This document shows positions 1 to 12,069 of a stretch of DNA of 64,000 nucleotides, in pieces (the first letter of the stretch is position 1; every line of letters begins with the position of its first letter). This DNA comes from Aphrophora alni. Lineage: Eukaryota; Arthropoda; Insecta; Hemiptera; Aphrophoridae. Position numbers and translations under genes: made by a program. Under the pieces are notes generated by a model, which worked only from the letters and a program-made list of their open reading frames with translations, was not told where the DNA came from and did not search any database. The stretch spans positions 6,974,724 through 7,038,723 of the forward strand of contig OY740776.1 of the NCBI GenBank assembly GCA_963513935.1. The letters are read 5' to 3'.

Positions 1-17
1 TCAACTCCACGGTTTTC

Positions 18-106
18 TCTTTTTTTTTAAATTGAATCTCTTTCATTTGTCATAAAATTATGTTCTTAATACTAAATTTAGCAACAATCATCACAAATAG
101 ATTAGG
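18..106 (-). repeat. Dispersed repeat with poly-T edge, copy 1 of 3
   Basis: A T-run is followed by tgaatctctttcatttgt and a stretch ending atcacaaata. The same order recurs at 27929-28016 and 43678-43745. A T-run at one edge suggests the 3' end of a minus-strand retroposon. Confidence 0.6.
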
Positions 107-111
107 TTATG

Positions 112-113
<2 letters not shown>

Positions 114-197
<84 letters not shown>
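114..197. repeat. (GA)n microsatellite
   Basis: About 42 uninterrupted GA dinucleotides. Confidence 0.98.
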
Positions 198-203
<6 letters not shown>

Positions 204-335
204 CTGTATATACGATAACTTTCCTACATAGTAACTTATTTTCCATAAGAATTACATGAGGGAGAAGATGAAGAAATTTTTACTATTTGAAGGTTGGCAA
301 CACTGTACTGCTCATCAGAGGCTCACTTGGCAATC

Positions 336-525
336 CCAAGGGAACCTAGCTGGATCTACACATTTTTCCACGTAGTCTTGAGTTAACCCCTCTTTTCCAT
401 TTTTCGTATTTTGACCAACTCTTGTTCTCTTCCGATCCTGACGCTATTAGAGTATTCGAAGGCTGAGTTTTCTTCCTTTTTTTTAAGGCGATAATAACAG
501 AGATTTTTCGGCTTTCAACAGCAAA
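336..525 (+). repeat. SINE-like family A, copy 1
   Basis: Carries the family hallmarks in order: cctagctggatctacac, a pyrimidine-rich stretch, accaactcttgttctcttcc, a 'ctattagagtattcgaagg' block, a T-run, 'aaggcgatna' and a final 'cctttnaaacaac'-like end. The start resembles a Pol III A box (TRGCNNAGYNGG) and a later 'gggttagatcc' resembles a degenerate B box, best seen in the copies at 29640 and 48350. About 12 copies lie in this window on both strands. Confidence 0.75.
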
Positions 526-1101
526 GTAAAAGACAAATATTAATTATCTGTGACCTCTACTTCTTCAAATGTAATAAATCAAATTTTAAACGAGTAATTT
601 TATAGTTGTACAAGAATGTCTGAAGTGACCAGACGGACGATCACTTTCAATACTCCAGAGGGCGTTGCTTATTAACCTGCTAAGCTTGTATCGATTTATC
701 GACAGCCAAGACTTAAACTTTATCTGCTTCAAGATTCACTCGCCATTAGTGGTAGTTTATTTTTCCCGTCTTAATTGCACAGATAAACACGATTTTATGT
801 GTAAGTATAGATTTAATTAGAAAAGTTAGTGGTGTAATCGTGATGCAAAGATAAAATAAATAGTATAGGAACTAATGAGGTACCTTGAGGTATAACGGGA
901 TAAGTAATGTTGCTAACGATTTTGATTTAACAAACAAGGGGTTTTTAACAATAATAAAGGCTTTATAATTGTATATAAAACCAACTGTTAAACAAACTGA
1001 AAAAATGTTACACACCAAATCAAAATTAAAAATTATAAATTCTAAATTTAAACAATGTGGTGTATATTTATATTAAATGTTGAGCTTGACTTATGAGAAA
1101 A
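526..1101. other. AT-rich sequence, nothing recognised
   Basis: No ORF, RNA gene or clear repeat boundary was found. Confidence 0.5.
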
Positions 1102-1328
1102 ATTATACAGTATAACAAACACAAAGAACACAATTCTCATAAAATATGCCTAAGTATCAGACGCGTTTCAACGACAAGGTCGTCCTCTTCAGTGATACAC
1201 GAGCTACACCAATCAAACTATAACTGAACTAAAACTGAAGAGGACGACCTTGTCGTTGAATCGCGTCTGATACTTAGGCGTATTTTTTGGTGAGAATTGT
1301 GTTCTGTTTGTTTGTTATACTGTATAAT
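1102..1328. mobile_element. Hairpin (foldback) MITE-like element
   Basis: Two arms of about 90 bases (1102-1190 and 1236-1328) are inverted copies, beginning attatacagtataac and ending with its complement. The arms contain the block gtttcaacgacaaggtcgtc. A related element is at 28076-28302 and a one-armed relic at 1690-1790. The family is unassigned. Confidence 0.8.
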
Positions 1329-1689
1329 GTGGTCTCTAGAAATGACTAGACCAAACTTTAGTTACTGATTGTGTAGGGCAAAATATACAAACAAAATGGC
1401 ATATAACATAAGTTAAGTCCTATCTTGTTTTATTTTCCGTCTGTCCATGATTTTGTTTTGTAAAAAAAAAATAAATAAATAACTTTATAAATAGAGAGAA
1501 TATTAAATTCAGCGCATTTTTTATATATTTAAAAACATTTAACCCGTATCAAAACAAATTTATTTCGTATATTTTCAAAATGGCTGCCGTTTAAAATTTT
1601 TATCATCGAATATCTTCCAAAACGTGTCATGGAAAAACTTCAAAGACAAAAATTTTCTTTTTTAATGACAAAAAAAAGTTATAGTTTAG

Positions 1690-1790
1690 TTTCTGTAGGT
1701 CATGTATCACTGTGAATGGCGACTTTGTCGATGAAACGCGTTTGATTAAGTAAACGTAATTTTTGTGAGATCTTGTGTTCGAGTTTTATT
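1690..1790 (+). repeat. Half copy of the hairpin element family
   Basis: Shares 'atggcgactttgtcgatgaa' and 'acgcgtttgatt' with the right arm of the element at 28076-28302; the left arm is missing. Confidence 0.6.
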
Positions 1791-1821
1791 CTATCTAATA
1801 AATACATATCTTTAATTGCTG

Positions 1822-2376
1822 TTAGTTGGGTAAATATTAATTTCAATGTTTTTTGTAACGAGGGAATTTATTTGATAATTTGTAAATTGCAGCAAAAGTA
1901 AAGTCAAATGAGAAGTGTACACCATATACTGGGAAGTGACTAAGGATAGCTCAGTTGATACAACATTGCTGCGTAAAGTCAAATACCCTGGGTTTTTAAA
2001 AACTTTTTTTTTAATGTTATGGGCTGTGATAGCCTCCGTCAGAGGCATCACCGGCGTCGACCTGAAGGTCTTTTGCCGCCCCAAGTTCCAACCTACACCC
2101 ACTCAGTAATACCTGTCATCCTTATGAAGGAACAGATGCTACCTATGATGGTTTCCACCGCCTTCCCCGGAGGTCCTAGAAAGTATAGCCTGGCTCGTCC
2201 TAACGCCTCACTCTAAGAGAATTTGTTCTGCGTACTCTTCAGCCAAACCACATTTCCTGCAAATATTTTCTGCAGCAATCCCTATCCTGTGTAGGTGTTT
2301 TCTGAGGTGACGGTGGCTCGTCACTAAAAGGTCCTGGGTTTTTATTATAATTATTCTCAAGTGAAATAATTATCAT
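1822..2376 (+). repeat. tRNA-derived SINE family B, copy 1, interrupted by a LINE fragment
   Basis: A 5' module ends with aacgaggg; next comes a tRNA-like A box region (ggatagctcagttga, 1945-1959) and then 'ccctgggttttta', the B-box neighbourhood, where a LINE piece has inserted. The tail with 'ctcaagtgaaataattat' resumes after 2332. Other copies: 29508-29640, 51199-51385, and 3' parts at 15793-15903 and 51100-51172. Confidence 0.75.
1999..2332 (-). pseudogene. 5'-truncated LINE C-terminal relic
   Basis: Read on the minus strand from 2332, the translation shows a LINE C-terminal pattern: LLVTSHRHLRKHLHRIGI, then a Cys-rich motif (CRKCGLAEEYAEQ), a stop, more coding-like sequence and an A-rich tail at 2000-2013. 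Non-LTR elements with an RNase H domain end this way. The 12-bp duplication cctgggttttta flanks it exactly (1987-1998 and 2333-2344), so it is one short retrotransposition event, now broken by stops. Confidence 0.75.
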
Positions 2377-3178
2377 TGTTTCGGAATAATGGGCTAAAAA
2401 TAAATATAAACCTTGACTGCCATCCTTAAGGACTAAATTAAAATTTTAATACACGTTTTACAGTATGGACACGTTTATGGAATAAATGATAAAAGTTAAA
2501 AATCTTTAAATAATCTTTCAAACAATTCAATTTACTTTTTGACGTACAAATACCAAACTGACAGTTTTAGAGGAAGATTACATTTTTATTTGGTTTAATG
2601 ATCTTCACGCAGTTCACATTGACTTCCTTGTAGAATTCAAGAAATATTTCGCCGGAAGGGCCCTTATAACTCAACCAATTTGCGAATGTTTTTTCCACGA
2701 TGCATTTAAAGTGAGTGGGTGGATCCGACCAAACACGAAAACACGCGAAATTACCCACAAAACGAAAATTAACGACTTTTTTTTCTCTCCCCTAATAACG
2801 GGGGGCCCAAGACTAGTATTAAATCAGTAATATCTAATCGACTGTGGCAACTCTGTTATTTCGACCAATTCAGATATCGACTTTGATTAAAAGTAATTGC
2901 AATTTATTTCCATGACTAAAGCTAGTCTTACAGAATACAATGGAGCGGTGGATAATGGATAACGTCAGGTAGTGGAACTATTCAGGAAATGTTTCTATCA
3001 TTTGTTTCTAATCTATTGTATTGATTTAGAATAAGTAATTGCAATTTTCCAAGTTTCGTTGCAACAAATTAATTTAGTTTTATGTAAAAAAATTGCACAA
3101 ACTTTCTCACTCACTCGTCCGCAGAATTAAAACTAATCGAAACTAAAAACTACAAATCGATAGTTTTTCCTTGTTTGA
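2377..3178. other. AT-rich sequence without a supported gene
   Basis: Holds a 63-codon minus-strand ORF at 2567-2758 with plausible amino-acid composition but no recognised family. Nothing else is seen. Confidence 0.4.
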
Positions 3179-3819
3179 CCTCACTTCAAAATAAATTTTT
3201 ATGGGTTTTATTCGTCAAATAAATGTTGGAAAAATATTTTATCATCGAAAAAAAAAGTCGGAAAGATGATTACATAATGTAATTACACAAGTTGTTTTTT
3301 CGTGAAAAAATTAACTCTGTGTTATCTTTCATACTCATGACATTCACTTCAATAAACGTACGGAAGGTTTGGCCAGGTGGTTATATATATATATAGCAAC
3401 CTGGCCAAACCTTTCGTGACATATAATAATACAGCCTTACATATATACTGCAAAGAAAACATTATTTATTCTTGTGAAGTAAGGTATGTAGTAGAGGATA
3501 AAAAATAAAACAAGGAAAATACGGCGCCACCTTAACCTCCTAAGACCCAGAGGTGAACTAGTTTATAGGCCTAATAGCCTGATGTACTTTTAAAAGTACA
3601 AATCAACACAAATCATAGAAACCCAGAATAATTATTTGTCTTTAGTTTTATCGGACCTTCCTCTTCTACTGAATTTGCAGCAGAATTTGACTCTGATTAA
3701 GATTTTCTTGTGTAATTATATTATGTGATCATCTTTCCGACACTTTTTTTCGATAATAAAATATTTTTCCAACATTTATTTGACGAATAAAACCCATAAA
3801 AATTGATTTTGAAGTGAGG
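3179..3819. mobile_element. MITE with about 100-bp terminal inverted repeats
   Basis: Ends are cctcacttcaaaat at 3179 and its complement ending 3819. The inverted arms run about 3179-3280 and 3715-3819 with few mismatches. There is no coding content and no convincing target duplication. A fragment of another MITE family lies inside (about 3345-3430). Confidence 0.8.
3345..3430. repeat. Core fragment of the 8-bp-TSD MITE family, nested
   Basis: The palindrome ggtttggccaggtggtta / caacctggccaaacc around (TA)n matches the centre of the elements at 36877 and 51926, including the flanking 'acttcaataaac' side. It sits inside the MITE at 3179-3819. Confidence 0.7.
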
Positions 3820-4370
3820 CTACTCTGCTATATAATTACCTTTTTTCATTTCAACTCATCTCGCTCAAACAATGGATTACCGGCTTCTATCATAACCTAT
3901 CAATTTAAACTCGCTGAGAGAGAAGAAACACAAACGTTCATTTACAACAATAATTTAGTTTTTTCTCAGATCGAAATATCGGTTGGCAAGACTGACCCAA
4001 ATGTTCCGACCGGACTCTCCTTCAGCCTTGACCCTCTCCAAACGGTGGGCGTGTTATTACCTTTCCTCATGTGAATCATCAAGGCGTGTGTTTCTTCTTC
4101 TTCTCCAGTATTGTTGGCTACCTTCTGAATGATTCATTACCACTTGCACAACTTGGCAACATGGTGCTGTAACGAGATTATAGATTCCCATTATAGATAT
4201 TTAGCAGTCAATTTATAAGCTGGGGAAATAAAGGATGTTTAATGGCGTCATTTTCAAAGAATTGATAGTTGATTGTTAACGTGTGCTGTAATGTTATGAC
4301 CAAATTGTGGAAACTAAATTGCAAAGTCTTTTATTTTGTCTTTTTACAAAACATTTAATATTTTCTTAAA
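3820..4370. other. Nothing recognised
   Basis: No supported gene; the short ORF at 3814-4074 begins inside the MITE arm and looks like chance. Confidence 0.4.
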
Positions 4371-4908
4371 GGTAAATGATATAGAGTTAAAACTTTTCGG
4401 ACTACTTAGTATTATAAAGACCCAACTTGAGGAAAATAATCAACCGATTTCCTTTACTCATTTCAAAATGGCGGCTGTTTAAAGTTTTTAACGTCGAATA
4501 TCTCAACCATTGATTTTACAAAAAACATTACAACAGACAATCGATATTGGGTGTGTAGACAATTCAATGCCCTTTAATCTACAGGAAGATTTAGAGAGAA
4601 ATATTTGGAGAATACAAAAATAATTTTGTTTCTAGGCTAATATTGGGTGTTGTAGACAATTACCAATTAATGTTTTCAGTTTTTATTGATAACTCAGTTA
4701 TCCTTTAAAATACAGAAAGAATAAAAAAACAAAAACAAAAAAATAATAAAATTAATACCATCAAAAATTTCATGAATTTCGTTAAAAACACAAAATGGCG
4801 GCTAGAAAACCAACCATTTTAGGAAGTACGTTTATATAAAGTTTACCATTGGTTTTGATTTGAGGAATAAGCTCCCGAAGTTTAGGTACAATTTTCAGAA
4901 ACACCCTG
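4371..4908. mobile_element. Truncated copy of the foldback CAGGGTGTTTC family
   Basis: Shares 'gacccaacttgaggaaaat', 'ctcatttcaaaatggcggc' and 'aacgtcgaatat' with 45207-46091, and ends in gaaacaccctg followed by TA. The matching left terminus was not found. Confidence 0.6.
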
Positions 4909-5267
4909 TATATACCTACCATGAAGAGTAATGTATAATACAATGTAGGCTAAATGATTTGAACTTTTTTTTAAAATTAAAAAATATAGAGTTTCGTGAA
5001 TTTAGTACCAAATATCCTTTGCAATTTAGTTTTAAAATTTATACAAATTGAAAATTAAAATATAACCATTTAATTTTGTTTATTTACAGCCAATCTAATT
5101 GGTTGCCATTGACTCAAAATGGCCGTTCGGGTATTTACTGTTAAAAACGAGAAATGAGACGTCATCGTAAAAATTGAATGTTTTAAAAATCAATGAAAAT
5201 CTTTGATAAAATCAAAATTAACATTGATCCTCTCAGGGGCTCAATTATATTGAATACTGGTTTGGAC

Positions 5268-5475
5268 GGGAGCCTAGCTAGATTTACACCCGTTTTCCAT
5301 TTCTTTGTTTATATCTCTCCCATTCATGTTTCCTATTTTGTCTCTCATGACCAACTCTTGTTCTTTTTCGAACCTGATACAATTACAGTATTCGAAGGTT
5401 AGAGGGTTTTTTATTTTTTATTTTTTTTAAGGGATGCCGACCGAGAGGTTTTTCAACTTCAAACAACGAGGAAAA
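5268..5475 (+). repeat. SINE-like family A, copy 2
   Basis: gagcctagctagatttacac, then 'tctctcatgaccaactcttg', 'attacagtattcgaaggtta', a T-run and 'gaccgagaggtttttc'. Confidence 0.75.
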
Positions 5476-8400
5476 TTAACATTTCCTTGTATTAAATTAA
5501 TGACCGGCGTGAATTTCTATAACTTGAACCATGAGTATTTTTTGGTTCAATCTTGCGGTTTTATAAATTACGTTTTTTTTGGTAACTCAAAATATAGACA
5601 TTAAAAGCCAAAATATTTTTTGAATGTAGTATGGTTTTGTATACTTACAATTTTTATATGCTAAATTTTCTGCCCAACTAACCTAAATACTGACATTGTT
5701 AATGTGAATGGCGCCGATGTCACCTCAAATCTGACGTTTTTATGTCGAAATAGTTTTTCTATTTCTCCTAGTGACTAAATTAGTGGGCCAATCTAAACAA
5801 GCGTAAAACAAAACAAAAACCCAGCTGTTGGTTCCACGTCACCTGGTTCGACTTCCCCCAATTAGTCAATTTGACAATTCTTTTACCTTCGTCATTGTTG
5901 ACCGCGTCACCTAAATTACATTTCCCCCCAAGGTCACTGGTTGACTTATTTAGGTCGAATGATGAATTTCCGTCTTTAGTCACACCTGTTTGTGTAACAA
6001 AGTCAGAGTAAATTATTATTTAAAAAAATAAAGTAACTTAATAAAAACCCCAACTTAGAAAGCTGATTTTTTTCTTCTTCATACAGAAAATATAAAACAG
6101 ATATTAAAACCAAATAAAAAAGTAGAAAAATGTCAGTTCAGTAGATTTGTTTTGACTTGCGGTTTTGTACACGTTTTGAAAACTTTAATACTTACACTTT
6201 AATAAAATTTGAATGAAATCGGTAAAGCGGATTTTGAGAAATCACTTCCGTTATAACAGCCTCATTACGATTTTTTATTTGACCTACCGACATTTTTGGA
6301 GAGTTGGTGATCAATAGGTTTCTTTTTTTAGATACTAAGAGGGTCTACTTGTGCACAGTTTCATCAAAATCGTTTTAGCCAATTTTGAGAAAATTTAATT
6401 TGGTTTTTTTCTAATTATAGATACACCCAAATTTTTAATTAGACTGTACAAAAAGTTTAAAAAAGTTGTGTTTACAAAAGATTGTATATGGATTATAGAA
6501 CACTCCACATACAAGAGGGGGGGTTGGGGGGATCATCGCAAAAAAACTCGAGATAGATGTTTTCACCCACCACATAATTTCTCTATACAAGTTCATTAAA
6601 GTTTCAAACTATTCAACTTTGTATCCTTTCCTTTTAAACTTGAAAAAAATAATTTTTCATTCATACATATCACCTAAAAAAATAATTAAATGTTCACATA
6701 TTTCAAAAAAGTAGTACCAATTTTGGGGGGGGGGAATGAGGCAGAAAATTAGATCGCTAAAGAAAATATACTGTGATCCAACCACATTTATCTTTACATC
6801 TAAATCCCACCATAAAAGCAGCTACAACAGCTACATTTTCAATATGAAAATTATCCGAGTAGAATAAATACATAACAAAATCGTAATTATAAATAAAAGA
6901 CTTTAACGTCAGGATAGAAACGTAGCCTAGTCGTTAAACAAAGGGAACAGGATACCATGACCTTGCCGGCTATACCCAAGGTCGGATGTAAACTAAGGGT
7001 GGGGTCAGGTATGCGTCTATTATTATAGGATAGCCTGAAGGATTAAACCTCCGCCTATCTAGAGAGATATAACATGGGGTTTTCTAGTCAACTTTTTTTC
7101 TCTTTTTACAATTCAATTGGATAATCGAGTAGGCCTACACCGTTAGAGCAATGGTGAGTGGATTGTAATCATTTCAAAGAGTTAAAAGTACATCAAACAA
7201 ATCATGAGTGTAATTCATTAAATATAGATAAGGTAATATTTAGTAGAAAATAAAAAACGAGAAAGTTAATGCCTGAGTTTAGTCAAGTAGAATAAATATA
7301 TAAGAAATCGTTAAAGACTTTAACTGTAGGATAGAAACGAAGCCTCATGTATGCAAATGTGAAATCATTAGATACACTTTTCTAACATTTTGCAAAATGT
7401 TTCGTTGATTTTTACAATATAAGACCACGCTAGAAAACTGCACGAAACTAGTTTCTTTAACATTAGAGACGATAAATTTCCTATTTTTCAATGGACTTGT
7501 TTCCAGATAGATTAGTCCTTCACAAACTTTGAATTTATTTTCCTTACTTAAAAACAAAAACAAAAATTAAAGACCCCTATATATAGCCTTCGAATATAAT
7601 TAATATAATTAAATAAATGTGTGACACAATTCCACACTAAGGAAACAACCTCAAAACGAAGAAAAATTCACAAGTTTTTTTCCCCTTTTTTTCTCTTTCT
7701 TTTTTTTCTTGCTACGTTTCCTTTATACTTTCATAAACAGAGGTATGTTTCAACACTACCGAAGATAAGAAATTATGAATCTTCAGTGCCCCCTATAGAA
7801 TTATCGTACGATATTGAACAAAGAGATAAGTCGAACGTGTCGCTTAATAGGCCTACATACGATAAGTGTCGTTACACAACTGTGCAACAACTACAACACG
7901 ATTTGAAGGCGTACAAGCGATATCTATCTTATAAGATAATTATCGCATATCGCTTACGACTTTAAGATATCGTATCGCTCTTAAAGGACGATACGAAGAT
8001 CGAATAGAATACTTCAAAAACTGAATAACTAAACGAAAATGTAAATTACTATAGATCTACAACAAAAGAGAGAACGAGTTTGTGCGCATGATCCAACTCC
8101 ACCCACACCGTTAGCTCGCCGTACTTGTTATTTCATACAGACCTGTCAAGTATTGTACTGTACAGTGTACAGAGTTTACCACTCTGTTTCCAGTACTGTT
8201 TGTTGTAGGAACAGTTTGCTCTGCAATCCGTAACCAGTTTTATTGTTTACGTTCGGTTATTTTCGTTTTTCATCTTTGTCAGTCTTACCAGATTGAAACA
8301 ACGTCTTAAACAATGCTTTAAAAAAATCTCCGAATTAAAATTTAACAAAAGTATTCAATGAATTCATCAAAATCGGCTGTTCCGTCTGCGCCTTACCGCG

Positions 8401-9061
8401 CTGACACACGTTTTAGAAACTAGCCTCCTAAAATTCCGAACTGCTCAATCCTCAGGTTTAATTTTACACGGGAATCCGCTATAAATAGACGAAAACACGC
8501 CGCAGTGTCCAAGTTTTGTTAAAAATAGTAGGTGATTAAACAGACAGGCATCCTGAATCTATTCTAGAACAGGGTAATTATAGCTGCACCTGTTCGCCCT
8601 TATTCATTACAATGTCTGTCTGCATAGCTTCGGAGGTATTTTATTCAAATGAGTTGAGTCTACTGTTTTAAGATTTTAATCGACGTTCCCACGCCTAGTA
8701 CCTATCGATGGAACTGAAATGCGTCTCTTTGTAAGATACTTTGAAATAATACAAAGAAAAAATAATTTCACAAAGATTGCACAAACAAAGCTTTAGAAAA
8801 TGAAGTTTGTGCCGTAATAACAGGTTCTTTTTGTATATGAAGTGTGATTGTTGTACTAAACACCTTAAAAATAAAGAATTTTAAATGCGTGAATTCTACT
8901 CTGCTTATCCATCACAATTTCCACAATAAAATCTGAGAGCATCTGGATTTATCATCCAAACAGCTGAACCGATTTTCATTATTATTTATTTTATTTTTTT
9001 TGAATTTCTGTACCACAAATTTCGATATTTGAATTTTCTTCTTGAACCCCGAAATAAAAAT
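5476..9061. other. AT-rich, gene-free stretch
   Basis: No coding exon was recognised. It contains degenerate dispersed sequence such as 'tttcatcaaaatcgtttta' (about 6180-6420), a direct repeat around 'ctttaacgtcaggatagaaa' (6900 and 7318), G-runs near 6515 and 6724, and several short ORFs that look like chance. Confidence 0.4.
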
Positions 9062-9330
9062 TCCAAATGAAGGAAACTTTTACATCTACTCTAGCTACGA
9101 AACCCAACCTAAACTAACGTAACCTGACCTAACCTTTTACATCTACTCTAACTACGAAACCTAACCTAAACTAACGTAACCTGACCTAACCTTTTACATC
9201 TACTCTACGTAACCTAACCTAACCTGACCTAACCTTTTGAACTCTAACTACGAAACCTAACCTAAACTAACCCAACCTGAATTAACCTAACCTAACCTAT
9301 TACATCTACTCTAATTACGTAACCTAACCT
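9062..9330. repeat. Tandem array, about 57-bp unit with CCTAA blocks
   Basis: Units begin 'ttttacatctactctaacta' (about 9079, 9137, 9193, then degenerate at 9236 and 9298), each followed by aacctaacctaaactaac-type sequence. Confidence 0.85.
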
Positions 9331-9628
9331 ATACGGGGGAAAATTAACAAAAATATCTTCTTTATTATTATTTATTTACAAAAATTTTTAGGGTCCTGAA
9401 ATAAGATAATAAATTGTTTTGTAAAGGATCTAGTCAATTAATTTTCTTTTAGCTCTACGCTATAGAAAAAAGTCTCAAATGCACAGAGATCTATATCATG
9501 CACAGACAGTTCTTAAAGCTCTAGTTTTATAAACTGTTGAGTCGAGATTGGTCTAGGAATTGGTTTACAAGTAATCAATCATCTGACAACAAATAACAAT
9601 ATTTCCTTACCTTGGGTGCCACCAGAAC

Positions 9629-10045
9629 ATGAAGGAATATCGCCTTGCCAAAGAGGGTGCGCTGACTTTGTTGGGCCCAAAACATTCTTTGGGGTGCTTA
9701 AAACATCTTTACAACATCGTGGAAACCTGGAAACAATATCAAAAGATCAAGTATTGGAACACCCACCATGGTCTAAGACAAACTAAAAAGTATATAGTCT
9801 ACTCTAGTCTAGAACAAAGGCAAAAATATTACTAGATCTCAGTAGAAAGGAAGTTTAGGCTGATTATTGGCCTACTGTCCAGGGAATTACCATCTAAAAC
9901 ATATTGGAAAAGCAGGAGTGGATTCACGCCGCTTCTGCCTGACACATAAAGAAACAGCTTAACACTGTTTGTGTGAATCTCTAACCTACAAAAGACTAAT
10001 TTACCTCAGCATTCCTTTCCAAAGGCTGCAGAGGTAATGACAATG
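9629..10045 (+). pseudogene. LINE relic, RNase H/C-terminal region
   Basis: An open frame to 9838 gives 'GLRQTKKYIVYSSLEQRQKY'. After a stop, other frames continue with 'LSRKEFRLIIGLLSRELPSK', PLLPDT and an ETAQHCLCE-like stretch. This order (LS-R-R-GLL, then a His/Cys-rich end) is typical of the end of non-LTR elements with an RNase H domain. Stops and shifts show that it is dead. Confidence 0.7.
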
Positions 10046-10365
10046 TCCCCCAGAACCATTTTAAGATTCTTAGGAAGCTTAGGAATATTTTGTATTTTTA
10101 ACATTCTTAGGAATATTTTGTGTGTCTAAGACATAATTAGTTGGCTAGTCATAAAAGATCCATTTGGGTAGCAGTGATAAGAGGCTGAGTAGCCGCGCGC
10201 CCCTAAATCACTAAGTACCAGTTTTTTTTAAAGTTTTAAAGTCTTAATTTTATAATTTAATAAAAGTTTACTCTTCATTTTAGATCTACACCAAATCCAT
10301 AAATAAATCAATACACCCTCAAAGATTCACTTATAATGATTACGGGCGTATCATCCTGAGGGATC

Positions 10366-10560
10366 CCAGTAGTCTTGGGTTGTGTCCTTCTCTTTTTCCT
10401 TTTCCATCAGATCTCTCTCAACCAATTCCTGTTCTCTACCGATCCTGCACTATTAAGTATGTGAGAGTTAGGGGTCTTTTATGTTCTTTTCTTCCTTTTA
10501 TACAAGGCGATGACGACTGAGAGGTTTTTCCCTTTAAAACAACAAGAGAAAATTCAAGGG
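10366..10560 (+). repeat. SINE-like family A, copy 3
   Basis: 'gtagtcttgggttgtgtcc', 'tctctctcaaccaattcctg', 'gatgacgactgagaggtttt' and the end 'ctttaaaacaacaagagaaa'; the 5' end is degraded. Confidence 0.75.
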
Positions 10561-12069
10561 AAGGGTTAAACAGGTTGGTACGCCTTTTTACTAATTTCTA
10601 TTACCATAAAAAAATTCGAAAGGAATTTATACTTTTCCTTGGAATACACCAGGGGAAAAAGCTGATATTTTATAACACCAACTAATATTTAACACTAACT
10701 CTCCTGTTTTGTCCTTTCTACTGGACATAACTGCATCAGTGATTCTTGAACTCCTGTCTTGCCCCACCGTACAAGTCACCAGTGCAACTTGTTCATTGAC
10801 ATAATTCCAACGTCCACAGTACAATACGTAATGACCTTGTCAATGGGCAACGGTACTGCTGAAGGTATTGTGTTTTCGCGCAGCTCTAGATATCTCGTGA
10901 ACCGTGTCCAAGTCAATAATTATTTGACGGTCGAACACTTCCGAGTCCTGAGATAGGCCTACTTGAAGGATGACTATTTGATCGGGAGTTGTGTATAGAG
11001 ATGTCCTGGTCAATGAGTGTTTGTCCGAATATCCTGAAATTGATGATAGGCCGTGTAGGATCTTTGTAGAATGAATACAGGACCGAGGATTTGCTCCTAA
11101 TTATGTACGGAAAAATATTAGGTTCGGTTGAGTTGGGCTAGGTTAGGTTAGGCTAGGTTAATTTTAGGAAAATATATCCATTTATAGTTGTAAGTACTCT
11201 GATTTTTTTTTTTTAAAAGGTAGTTTTTGGAATGATGTATGTCGTTTTTGTAGTAGCCTACTATATAGCCCAAAATCGTAGCCCAATTTTAATCATATTC
11301 TCTATATATTTTGCCCTTAACTCGGAACATTTTCATTTCCCTCAATATCTCAATATAATAGCTTCAAGAGATAAAACACAAAATCGGCACCAACGATTTT
11401 GATCAAATTTTGCTCAATTGTAGCTTCTGAGAACGCAACAATAACGAAGCGGTCCCAAAAATATCATTTCGTGACAAATAAGCAAAAACATAAAATCAAC
11501 CGTTGATTTCTCAAAATCGGCTCTACAAATTTCGTTTAAATTTTAGTGGAAAATGTTTAATGATTTGTACCCGTGTGTAAAATTGCAAATAATTAAAAAA
11601 ATACAAAGAAACCTTCCACACAGTTTTAACAATTTTCTTATATTTAAGAAGAGTTTACGTCACAACTGATAAAAATAATCTACAAGATTCGGGATCGATT
11701 TGTATCGCCATTTTTGATAAAACAGTTTTCTTGGGTTAATTATATCGAGTGGAGTGAACAAATTACTCGCCTAATTTACGCAAAGTTCAAACGTAAACGA
11801 CCAAGAAAGGGAGTCAACTACACTGAAAGTAAAAAAAACTGGGTCGATAAGGTTATAGTCTAGAAATATGAGGTTACGGTTTAACGAATAAAAAAAATAA
11901 CAAACAAAAAAACAGGAAATGAATAGGAAAAATATACTGCGAGTGGATGAGGTTAGGATTTCCCGTTATGCAATTTGTGTCCATAGACCAATACAAAGAT
12001 ACTTGATTGTACTATCTAGACGAGAAACGAAATGACTAGTAGTCTACTGGGAGTGTCACAAGTTGAAGC
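10561..12069. other. Gene-free, AT-rich
   Basis: Short TTAGG tract at about 11125-11160 and degenerate dispersed repeat ('ttctcaaaatcggctctaca' near 11510). No exon was recognised. Confidence 0.4.

Noticed and set aside
1945..1990. tRNA gene
   Set aside because: There is a good A box, but the same sequence recurs with a common non-tRNA tail; no cloverleaf was found, so it is a SINE.
2567..2758. Minus-strand 63-codon ORF with plausible composition
   Set aside because: It looks protein-like (Trp, Cys, Pro-rich middle) but I recognise no family and see no exon structure; kept only as a note.
7621..7965. 114-codon ORF
   Set aside because: Begins with GTG, low-complexity Phe-rich start, no recognised domain and no splice context; expected by chance in AT-rich DNA.
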